Source: an uncultured Collinsella sp. (GTDB lineage: Bacteria; Actinomycetota; Coriobacteriia; Coriobacteriales; Coriobacteriaceae). From it: a stretch of DNA of 8,555 nt. The position numbers and the translations under genes are program-made. The stretch lies in assembly GCA_900764955.1 (NCBI GenBank), contig CAAFPY010000045.1, positions 1 through 8,555 on the forward strand, in the 5' to 3' direction. Below are positions 1 through 5,530 of the stretch, piece by piece; position 1 is the first letter of the stretch, and every line of letters starts with the position of its first letter. The notes beneath the pieces are model-generated. The model saw only the letters and a program-made list of their open reading frames with translations, ran no database searches and had not been told where the DNA came from.

Positions 1-389
1 GCGCTCTTCCGTACCGTACGCTCGACATGAAGTTCGAGACGCTCGATATGGATCAGTTCCAGCCCGTGGGCACCGTCAACTACACCACGAGCGAGGACTA
101 CACGCGCATTACCGAGTTCAAGAACATGACTGGTCAGGTCCTGCCCGGCAAGACCACCATCATGAAGGAGTACTCCAAGGCCTATACGCCCGGCTCGGGC
201 GAGACGCCGTATTACGCCATTCTTGAGCCCGAGAACCGTGAGCTCTATGAGCGCTATCTTGAGCGCGTCCAGAACCTGACAAACTTCCACCCGGTGGGTC
301 GTCTGGCCGAGTATCGTTACTACGATATGGACGCCGTGACCAATTCCGCCCTCGATCTTTCGGATGAGATTATCGCCTGCCATGCATAA
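1..389 (+). CDS. glf: UDP-galactopyranose mutase, C-terminal fragment
   Basis: This is the last 129 or so codons of a gene that begins before the window. The open frame runs from base 3 and has no start signal of its own; the methionine at 27 is internal. UDP-galactopyranose mutase is a cytoplasmic flavoenzyme that converts UDP-galactopyranose to UDP-galactofuranose, the donor for galactofuranose in cell-surface glycans. Recognition rests on the family's C-terminal sequence: LPYRTLDMKFETL near the edge, then NYTTSEDYTRITEFKNM, then GRLAEYRYYDMDAV close to the end. The stop at 387-389 overlaps the next gene, a glycosyltransferase, which fits a glycan operon. Neither the FAD-binding N-terminus nor the catalytic centre can be checked here. 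The family call is firm from the C-terminus alone; the full length is unknown. Confidence 0.92.
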   Translation, partial: ALPYRTLDMKFETLDMDQFQPVGTVNYTTSEDYTRITEFKNMTGQVLPGKTTIMKEYSKAYTPGSGETPYYAILEPENRELYERYLERVQNLTNFHPVGRLAEYRYYDMDAVTNSALDLSDEIIACHA

Positions 390-1413
390 AGTCATAACAT
401 TCGGTATTCCCTCGTATAACGCCGCCAAGGACATGGACCATTGCATCACCTCCATTTTGGAGGGGAGCAATTTCGCTACCGATATCGAGATTATCGTGGT
501 GGACGACGGCTCCAAGGATGAGACGGCCGCCAAGGCCGACGAGTGGGAGGCCCGTTATCCTGGAATCATCCGCGCGGTGCACCAGGAGAATGGCGGCCAC
601 GGTATTGCCGTCCTTTCGGGTCTGCGCGAGGCGCAGGGCACCTACTACAAGGTTGTCGACTCGGACGACTGGCTTGACGGCGCTGCCCTTTCGACCATGC
701 TGTCGATTCTGCGCGGCTTTGAAGAGCGCGACCAGCGCGTTGACCTGTTTATCTCGAACTACGTATACGAGAAGGTTTACGAGGGTACGCATACGGCCAT
801 TGGTTACAAGTTTGCCCTGCCTCGAAAAAAGATCTTTACCTGGGACCAGATCGGCCATTTCCGTTTGGACCAGAATCTGCTCATGCACAGCCTGTGCTAT
901 CGCACGGATGTGCTGCGCGAGTCCAACCTGCCCATGCCGCCGCACACGTTCTATGTGGACAACATCTACGCCTACGTGCCGCTGCCGCGTTGCAAGACCA
1001 TGTACTACGCCGACATCGACCTCTATCGCTACTTTATCGGTCGCGAGGGCCAGAGTGTCAACGAGGCCACGATGGTCAAGCGTCTGGACCAGCAGTTCCG
1101 TGTTACGCGCATCATGATGGAGTCATACCACTTGTACAGCGATGTTGGGTCGTCGCGCCTGCGTTCGTACATGATGGGCTACTTCACCATGATGATGGCG
1201 ATCTGCTCGGTGCTGACCAAGCTTTCCGAGGAAGATTGCGCCGACGAGCGCCTAAAGACGCTGTGGAATGATTTGAAGGCCTACGACGAGCGCATGTATC
1301 GTCGTGCCCGCTACGGTGTGGTCGGGTTCTTCACTAACCTCCGCGGTCGTGCCGGAGACAAAACCACACTCGGCCTATACCGTCTTGCCTCAAAGATCTT
1401 CAAATTCAACTAG
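382..1413 (+). CDS. Family 2 glycosyltransferase
   Basis: This 343-residue protein has a GT-A type glycosyltransferase fold at its N-terminus. Visible motifs are FGIPSYNAAKDMDHC (7-21), the nucleotide-binding VVDDGSKDE (39-47) and the DxD-like metal-binding VVDSDDW (91-97). These are classic for GT2 enzymes that move a sugar from a nucleotide-sugar donor to a growing glycan. No clear multi-pass membrane region is seen, so it is probably cytoplasmic or peripheral. I start it at the ATG at 382 (MHKVITFGIPSYN), which places the first beta strand directly at the N-terminus and overlaps the glf stop by 8 bases; an ATG at 364 would add six residues. No strong ribosome-binding site is visible at either, so translation may be coupled to glf. 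The neighbour suggests a galactofuranose-containing or related surface polysaccharide, but donor and acceptor cannot be read from sequence. Confidence 0.9.
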   Translation: MHKVITFGIPSYNAAKDMDHCITSILEGSNFATDIEIIVVDDGSKDETAAKADEWEARYPGIIRAVHQENGGHGIAVLSGLREAQGTYYKVVDSDDWLDGAALSTMLSILRGFEERDQRVDLFISNYVYEKVYEGTHTAIGYKFALPRKKIFTWDQIGHFRLDQNLLMHSLCYRTDVLRESNLPMPPHTFYVDNIYAYVPLPRCKTMYYADIDLYRYFIGREGQSVNEATMVKRLDQQFRVTRIMMESYHLYSDVGSSRLRSYMMGYFTMMMAICSVLTKLSEEDCADERLKTLWNDLKAYDERMYRRARYGVVGFFTNLRGRAGDKTTLGLYRLASKIFKFN

Positions 1414-1435
1414 CACAGAAACGCTCGGGTAACGG

Positions 1436-1544
1436 GGACCCCTGGTCCTTAACTTGCTACTTCGGACAGTCCTGCGCAAGACGGAGGCGCCACTGGCGCC
1501 TCCTTTGCGTGCGGAACTCGTATCAAGTTAAGGACCAGGGGTCC
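1436..1544 (+). repeat. Long hairpin element, copy 1 (possible structured 3'-UTR RNA)
   Basis: Perfect 21-bp inverted arms lie at 1436-1456 and 1524-1544 and enclose a second perfect 9-bp stem, GGAGGCGCC (1483-1491) with GGCGCCTCC (1495-1503), closed by a 3-base loop. Between the outer arms and the inner stem are ACAGTCCTG (1466-1474) on the 5' side and GTGCGGAACTCG (1509-1520) on the 3' side. Both recur in the - strand element at 1639-1762, although the arms of the two elements are unrelated. After one C/T mismatch the outer stem continues with TAC (1458-1460) opposite GTA (1519-1521). The element starts 22 bases after the glycosyltransferase stop, in the same sense. No T-run follows the outer arm, so it is not a textbook intrinsic terminator, although the inner hairpin plus TTT could contribute weakly. 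The hairpin is certain; its role is inference. Confidence 0.85.
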
Positions 1545-1560
1545 TCTGCTATGTCTTGCT

Positions 1561-1638
1561 TTATGCCAGACGGCTGAATTTGAAGATCTTGGACGCGCGG
1601 TACACAGGGGCCTGGGCTGAAAGGGATCTAGTTGAGTA
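1561..1638 (-). pseudogene. Possible 3' remnant of a second glycosyltransferase gene
   Basis: Read on the - strand, the frame ending in TAA at 1563-1561 encodes VYRASKIFKFSRLA. The end of the intact upstream glycosyltransferase is LYRLASKIFKFN. The two share YR-ASKIFKF with one codon missing and synonymous differences (CGT/CGC, GCC/GCG, TCA/TCC), the pattern expected of diverged coding sequence. At DNA level this gives a 16-bp exact inverted match between 1393-1408 and 1575-1590. Upstream of the tyrosine codon (1600-1602) the frame shows no similarity I can see, and it runs into the second hairpin element, so at most a short tail remains. It may be debris of a convergent paralogue lost by rearrangement. 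The alternative is a simple inverted repeat that flanks hairpin element 1. The 5' limit of the remnant is arbitrary. Confidence 0.4.
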
Positions 1639-1762
1639 GGTTGCCCGGTGGGCTTGGTTATGTTTGTCGCGAGTTCCGCACGAGCCGAAGAGCACTTAAT
1701 GTGCTCTTCGTGCGAGCCAGGACTGTAGAGCAGCAAACATAACCAAGTCCCACCGGGCAACC
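1639..1762 (-). repeat. Long hairpin element, copy 2 (possible structured 3'-UTR RNA)
   Basis: Outer arms at 1639-1666 and 1734-1762 are complementary over 28 bp with one extra base in the right arm. Inside is a perfect 10-bp stem, CGAAGAGCAC (1686-1695) with GTGCTCTTCG (1701-1710), closed by a 5-base loop. On the - strand the 5' internal block reads ACAGTCCTG (1726-1718) and the 3' block GTGCGGAACTCG (1681-1670). These are identical to the blocks of copy 1, while the outer and inner stems are unrelated to it. The 5' arm begins 12 bases after the stop codon of the P1 peptidase, in sense with it. No T-run follows the 3' arm on that strand. The single bulged base and the preserved pairing suggest selection on structure, but two copies alone cannot prove that. 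Confidence 0.85.
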
Positions 1763-1774
1763 GTTCAGGTTAGG

Positions 1775-2776
1775 CTACTTCGCGGCGCCGGGGATGCCGT
1801 GGGAGGTTTTGGCGTTTTTTGCTCCGTTTACGATGGCGGTCTGTAGGGCCCTTACTGCGAGCATGCCCAGCAGGTCTAGGGGAACGGCGGCACTTGCCTG
1901 GGCGCCTAGTTTGCCACTGGCGAGGGTGTAGATGGTGTCGCCGTCGTTGGTGGTGTGCGTGGGACGGATGGCGTGTGCGTAGGCGTCTGCGGCCATTTGG
2001 GAGACCTTGGTGGCCTGGGCCTTAGTGAGCTCCATGTTGGTGACGATGCAGCTGATGGTGGTGTTGGTGCGGTCGAGCGGCATCTGCATGGATCCGGCGG
2101 CGGCAAAGGCTGCGAGTTCCATATCGACGATTTGGTCGCTATCGGCTGAGGCGCGCATGCCGGCGACCCACTCGCCGGTGAGGGGGTCGACAACGTTGCC
2201 GCAGGCGTTGACCGAAACCACGGCGCCTACCTTAACGGGACCGAGCGCCACGGCGGCAGTGCCAAGGCCGGCCTTCATGCAGGTGGCAGGGCCCATGAGC
2301 TTACCTACGGTGGCACCGGTGCCGGCGCCCACATTGCCTTGCTCGAGCGTGGTGGGGGTGTTGTCGAGTGCCTCGCGCACGGCGGCGATGCCGGCCTCTA
2401 TGTCGGGGCGTACGGTGGGGTCGCCAAAGGCAAGGTCGAAGATACAGCTGGAGCACACGATGGGCACCTGCGTGGGGCCGACGGACAGACCAATGCCGCG
2501 GCTCTCGAGTTCGCGAGCGACGCCGCTTGCAGCCTCGAGGCCAAAGGCCGATCCGCCCGAAAGGCAGACGGCGTGAACCTTGTCGACGGTGTTCTCGGGT
2601 CGCAGCAGGTCGGTTTCGCGCGATGCTGGAGCACCGCCGCGAACGTCAACGCCGCCGGTGGCACCCTCGGGCGCCACGATTACGGTGCAGCCGGTGCCAG
2701 CCTCCTCGTCCGTATAGTTGCCAAAGCAAAAGCCATCGACATTGCAAACATCGATGGCTTCGAGCAGTGTGTCCAT
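1775..2776 (-). CDS. P1 family (S58) peptidase, NylC/DmpA-like N-terminal nucleophile hydrolase
   Basis: This 333-residue protein belongs to the P1/S58 family, which includes DmpA and BapA aminopeptidases and the nylon-oligomer hydrolase NylC. These proteins cleave themselves and use the new N-terminal Ser or Thr of the small subunit as nucleophile. The likely cleavage site is Asn238-Thr239 in DRTNTTISCIVTN, matching the Asn-Thr processing known for NylC and giving chains of about 238 and 95 residues. Other family blocks are VCLSGGSAFGLEAASG (70-85) and GNVGAGTGATVGK (147-159). I start at the ATG at 2776 because AGGAGA lies just upstream at suitable spacing; a longer frame to 3061 would run through the maf terminator and much of maf. 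No signal peptide is visible, so it is probably cytoplasmic. The natural substrate is unknown. Its 3' end faces the glycosyltransferase across the hairpin region. Confidence 0.88.
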   Translation of the reverse strand: MDTLLEAIDVCNVDGFCFGNYTDEEAGTGCTVIVAPEGATGGVDVRGGAPASRETDLLRPENTVDKVHAVCLSGGSAFGLEAASGVARELESRGIGLSVGPTQVPIVCSSCIFDLAFGDPTVRPDIEAGIAAVREALDNTPTTLEQGNVGAGTGATVGKLMGPATCMKAGLGTAAVALGPVKVGAVVSVNACGNVVDPLTGEWVAGMRASADSDQIVDMELAAFAAAGSMQMPLDRTNTTISCIVTNMELTKAQATKVSQMAADAYAHAIRPTHTTNDGDTIYTLASGKLGAQASAAVPLDLLGMLAVRALQTAIVNGAKNAKTSHGIPGAAK

Positions 2777-2845
2777 GTTTTCTCCTATCGGTTTTCCGCC
2801 GGGCCTTATGCCCGGTCGGGATCCGTACGGTACGGCAAAATTGTA

Positions 2846-2868
2846 GGCGCTGGGGGATACCCAGCGCC
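2846..2868 (-). terminator. Intrinsic terminator after maf
   Basis: A perfect 9-bp stem, GGCGCTGGG (2846-2854) with CCCAGCGCC (2860-2868), has a 5-base loop. On the - strand it begins 8 bases after the maf stop codon and is followed by TACAATTTTGCC, a short T-rich run. This should end the DJ-1/maf transcript before the P1 peptidase gene. A second, smaller hairpin, CCGGGC (2799-2804) with GCCCGG (2810-2815), lies in the peptidase leader just before its ribosome-binding site. Confidence 0.75.
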
Positions 2869-2876
2869 AGATGCAA

Positions 2877-3458
2877 TTACGAGAGTTTTTGAATCGCGCG
2901 TGCGACGCGAGCGATGGGCAAGCCCACCACGTTGTAGAAGTCACCCGAAATATCGTGCACAAGCATGCGGCCGCCTGTGCCTTGGATGCCGTAGGCCCCG
3001 GCCTTGTCCATGGGTTCGCCGGAGGCAACATAGCGCTCGATCTGCTCTTCGGTAAGCTCATAGAACGTCACGTCGGTCACATCGACAAACGACAGGCTCT
3101 CGGCGGCATGCGGAGCTGTAGCGTCGCCGGCTTTAACGATGCAGACGCCGGTTGCGACCTGGTGCGTGCGGACCGAAAGCTCGCGGAGCATGGTGCGCGC
3201 CTCGTCCCCGTCTGCCGGCTTGCCCAAAATTTGGCCGTCAAAGGTGACAATAGTATCGGCCGCGACGGTCAGTTCGTTGGGCTCGGCATGCTCGGCGGCA
3301 ACTGCGGCGGCTTTGGCACGCGCCAAGCGCTCGACGAGTGTAAGCGGAGCTTCGCCATCAAAAGGCGTTTCGTCGATATCTGCGGGAATCACGCGAATGT
3401 CATAGCCCGCCTCGCGCATCAACTCGATGCGGCGCGGTGATTGCGAAGCCAAAATCAT
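2877..3458 (-). CDS. maf: Maf family nucleotide pyrophosphatase
   Basis: This 193-residue protein has the usual Maf length. Maf proteins hydrolyse non-canonical or pyrimidine nucleoside triphosphates to monophosphates plus pyrophosphate, which limits misincorporation, and some members affect septum formation. Visible motifs are the N-terminal LASQSPRR (3-10), DIDET (27-31), the AADTIV block with the presumed catalytic Asp68, GKP with Lys80, and the late SGEPMDKAGAYGIQG stretch. The latter contains the residues typical of the dTTP/UTP pyrophosphatase branch, so that specificity is more likely than m7GTP; this is a family-level inference. The ATG at 3458 overlaps the stop of the DJ-1 gene as ATGA, so the two are probably translationally coupled. 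A terminator follows directly. Confidence 0.93.
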   Translation of the reverse strand: MILASQSPRRIELMREAGYDIRVIPADIDETPFDGEAPLTLVERLARAKAAAVAAEHAEPNELTVAADTIVTFDGQILGKPADGDEARTMLRELSVRTHQVATGVCIVKAGDATAPHAAESLSFVDVTDVTFYELTEEQIERYVASGEPMDKAGAYGIQGTGGRMLVHDISGDFYNVVGLPIARVARAIQKLS

Positions 3459-3997
3459 AGCTGAATGCCCTCGGCGACCTTCTCGACGGCCTTGTCGCCG
3501 GCGAGCGTGCGCAGCAGCTCAAGCGCAAAGGGGAGCGACTGGGCCATGCCGCTGGCGGTGATGATGTTGCCGTCTTGCGTAACCTTCTCGCCGGTATAGG
3601 CGCCTTCGGGGAAGCTTTTCTCAAAGCCAGGGAAGCACGTGGCGTGGCGCCCCTCGAGTAGGTCGAGCTCGCCCAGGATAAACGGGGCGGCGCAGATGGC
3701 GGCAACGTGCTTGGTCGCGGCGAACTCGCAGACCACGTCGCAGACGCGCTGATCGGCACGCAGGTTGGTGGCACCGGGCAAGCCGCCGGGCAGCACGACG
3801 CAGTCGTACTCGTCAAAGTTGATCTCATCAAAGAGCGCATCGCAGGTCACGGGGATCTGCAGCGAGCTTACGACCTCACGTGTGGGCATAATCGAGACGA
3901 GCGTGGCACGCACACCGCCGCGACGCATGACATCGACCATGGTCAAGCATTCAATAGTTTCAAAGCCATCGGCGGCGAGAACGGCAACGCTGGGCAT
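3455..3997 (-). CDS. DJ-1/PfpI family protein (YajL/ThiJ-like)
   Basis: This 180-residue single-domain protein belongs to the DJ-1/PfpI superfamily. The nucleophile elbow is at Cys102 in AAICAAPFIL. Glu16 in DGFETIECLTMVDVMRR aligns with DJ-1 Glu18, which holds the reactive cysteine; VVLPGGLPGATNLR (67-80) forms the usual glycine-rich turn. Relatives act as oxidative-stress proteins, chaperones or glyoxalase/deglycase-type enzymes, and the exact activity is debated and cannot be fixed from sequence. I start at the ATG at 3997 because AAGGAA lies upstream at good spacing and MPSVAVLAADGFE begins on the first beta strand; a start at 4021 would add eight residues that look like leader. It is the first gene of a two-gene unit with maf (ATGA overlap), preceded by a weak promoter-like pair. 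Confidence 0.92.
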   Translation of the reverse strand: MPSVAVLAADGFETIECLTMVDVMRRGGVRATLVSIMPTREVVSSLQIPVTCDALFDEINFDEYDCVVLPGGLPGATNLRADQRVCDVVCEFAATKHVAAICAAPFILGELDLLEGRHATCFPGFEKSFPEGAYTGEKVTQDGNIITASGMAQSLPFALELLRTLAGDKAVEKVAEGIQL

Positions 3998-4033
3998 GAG
4001 GGTTCCTTTCATAGGCGGCATACAATTAGCCGT

Positions 4034-4061
4034 CTTATACCCCGAAGACCTCCGCTTGCCA
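4034..4061 (-). promoter_or_regulatory. Candidate promoter for the DJ-1/maf pair
   Basis: On the - strand, TGGCAA (4061-4056) and TATAAG (4039-4034) are separated by 16 bases, close to a sigma-A type -35/-10 pair. Transcription would start about 30 bases before the chosen DJ-1 start codon. The -35 match is weak. Just upstream, between this site and the rlmD stop, an imperfect inverted repeat (4072-4081 with 4091-4100) also carries a direct repeat CAATGATT at 4074 and 4090. This could be an operator or a weak rlmD terminator. Confidence 0.35.
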
Positions 4062-4103
4062 CGCTCGATTTCTCAATGATTTATCTGAGCAATGATTGAG
4101 TGA

Positions 4104-5417
4104 CTAGTTGCGCCTAAGGTGGACGACGGTCTCGCAGTGGAAGGTTTGCGGGAACAGGTCGACTGGCGTGATCTTGACGGGGGAGAAGGTGCCTTCTTCG
4201 ACAAAGCGTTTGAGATCGCGCGCCAGGGTGGCCGGGTCGCAGCTCACGTAGGCGACATCGCGAGCACTCGTGCTGGCGATAAGGTCGATCGCCTCGGGGG
4301 CGAGGCCTGCGCGCGGCGGGTCGACCACCAGGACGTCGGCATCCTGGTCGGGGAACTCGCGCACGGCATCGCCGCCAATGACGTCGACGTTATCGAGCTT
4401 GTTGATCTCGAGGTTGCGGCGCAGGTCGCGCACGGCCGGTCCGTAGGCTTCGACGGCGGCAACAAAGTCGCAGCGGCGGGCGAGCGGCAGGGTAAAGGTT
4501 CCGGCGCCGCAATACAGATCTACGGCAAGTTCGTCTTCCTGGGGGTCGAGCGCTTCCATGACAAGCTCGATCAAAATCTCGGCACCCTTGGTGTTGACCT
4601 GGAAAAAAGACGGGGCAGACAAGCGCATCTGACCCTCGGCGATATTCTCGGTCCATGAGCCCTCTCCGGCGAGCATTTCGACCTTGGAGACACGGCGGGC
4701 CTTCTTTTCGCCCTTGCTCATCACACGCACGATGCTCGTGGGATGAGCGGCGTCCGCCAGCACGCGGGAGACTTGCGAGCGCGGAAAAGAGCCTGTGGGC
4801 GTCCAGAGTGCAACCTCGAGCGCCTTGGTGCGGCGCGATGCGCGAATGCCCACGCGTTCGAGCCCTAAGTCATGGCTGCCGCTTAGATAGTTGAGTGCGC
4901 CGACGACCGATTTGAGCGCCTTGGGAAAACGTTTATCGAACAGCGGGCACGCATCGACGGTCACGATTTTGCTGGGGTCGACACCGTGCATGCCAAGGCG
5001 CACGCGACCGTTGACGACGGTCGGTTCGAGCTCGATTTTATTGCGGTAGCCCCAGTCGTCCTTGGTGTGGCAGATGGGCTGTACCAACTCATCGACCTGC
5101 TCAGGAGCGAACTTTCCGATGCGTTCGAGCGTGGAGCGCAGGTTTTGCTCCTTGGCGGCAAGCTGTGCCGTGCGTGAGAGATTGCCCCACGAGCAGCCGC
5201 CGCAGATGCCCACGAAGGGGCAGGGAGGCTGAATGCGATCGGGGCTTGGCTCCAGAATCTCGGTCGTGCGGGCGCGCATGAACGACTTGCCGTCCTGTAC
5301 GACCTCGGCCTCGACGGTGTCGCCTGCCACGGCGCCCTGCACAAAGACGGCCTTGCCGTTGTCGGCGTGCGCCAGCCCGTCGGCGCCGTAGGTCATCGAT
5401 TCTATAGTGAGCTTCAT
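4104..5417 (-). CDS. rlmD: 23S rRNA (uracil-5-)-methyltransferase, RlmD/RumA family
   Basis: This 437-residue, three-part enzyme is the usual length for RumA-type SAM-dependent m5U methyltransferases. The N-terminal part (about 1-58) is a TRAM RNA-binding domain. Iron-sulfur ligand candidates are Cys66, Cys72, Cys75 in CPFVGICGGC and Cys157 in VDACPLF, spaced as in RlmD. The C-terminal Rossmann domain shows the SAM motif DLYCGAGTF (300-308), DPPRAG (366-371), the catalytic Cys393 in YVSCDPATLARD and Glu429 in FHCETV. It probably methylates U1939 of 23S rRNA; some Gram-positive relatives modify U747 as well, and that cannot be told apart here. I start at the ATG at 5417 because MKLTIESMTYGADG is the normal TRAM start and a purine-rich AGGCAGGG precedes it; ATGs at 5432 and 5453 are alternatives. 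It follows ppk1 past a terminator. Confidence 0.93.
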   Translation of the reverse strand: MKLTIESMTYGADGLAHADNGKAVFVQGAVAGDTVEAEVVQDGKSFMRARTTEILEPSPDRIQPPCPFVGICGGCSWGNLSRTAQLAAKEQNLRSTLERIGKFAPEQVDELVQPICHTKDDWGYRNKIELEPTVVNGRVRLGMHGVDPSKIVTVDACPLFDKRFPKALKSVVGALNYLSGSHDLGLERVGIRASRRTKALEVALWTPTGSFPRSQVSRVLADAAHPTSIVRVMSKGEKKARRVSKVEMLAGEGSWTENIAEGQMRLSAPSFFQVNTKGAEILIELVMEALDPQEDELAVDLYCGAGTFTLPLARRCDFVAAVEAYGPAVRDLRRNLEINKLDNVDVIGGDAVREFPDQDADVLVVDPPRAGLAPEAIDLIASTSARDVAYVSCDPATLARDLKRFVEEGTFSPVKITPVDLFPQTFHCETVVHLRRN

Positions 5418-5465
5418 ATCCCTGCCTGTCATTCGCGTTGTTGTCCGCACCATGGTAGCAGGGAA

Positions 5466-5507
5466 AAGCGCCCCGCATCCGAGGCTTTCCTCAAATGCGG
5501 GGCGCTT
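5466..5507 (-). terminator. Strong intrinsic terminator after ppk1
   Basis: A perfect 13-bp stem, AAGCGCCCCGCAT (5466-5478) with ATGCGGGGCGCTT (5495-5507), carries a further GAGG/CCTC stem in its loop (5481-5484 with 5489-5492). On the - strand it comes about 23 bases after the ppk1 stop and ends in GCGCTTTTCCC. It separates ppk1 from rlmD. In the + sense the T-run is interrupted (CTTCTAC), so termination in that direction would be weaker. Confidence 0.85.
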
Positions 5508-5529
5508 CTACAAACTGCTTCTACAAACG
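5504..5529. repeat. Tandem 13-bp repeat between ppk1 stop and terminator
   Basis: GCTTCTACAAACT (5504-5516) is followed at once by GCTTCTACAAACG (5517-5529), identical in 12 of 13 bases. The first unit overlaps the right arm of the terminator and the second ends one base before the ppk1 stop codon. It looks like a small local duplication; no function is evident. Confidence 0.8.
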
Positions 5530-5530
5530 A

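Noticed and set aside
1449..1760. A 103-codon open frame on the - strand across the palindromic gap
   Set aside because: It runs through both hairpin elements in a frame other than the remnant tail, has no ribosome-binding site or recognisable domain, and its composition reflects the repeats.
1436..1762. The two hairpin elements as copies of one MITE with terminal inverted repeats
   Set aside because: A MITE family should share its ends, because the transposase binds them. Here the ends are unrelated, the interior is shared, and I see no flanking target duplications.
1436..1762. The hairpin elements as integron attC sites or as standard intrinsic terminators
   Set aside because: The outer ends lack the attC core sequences and no integrase or cassette array is present. 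Neither outer arm is followed by a T-run on its sense strand.
1636..1765. CRISPR-like repeat array in the gap after the glycosyltransferase
   Set aside because: The repeats are inverted pairs forming hairpins, not regularly spaced direct repeats with unique spacers, and no cas genes are nearby.
2777..3061. N-terminal extension of the P1 peptidase by 95 residues
   Set aside because: It would be translated through the maf terminator and the 3' part of maf in another frame. The ATG at 2776 has a good ribosome-binding site and begins the conserved domain.
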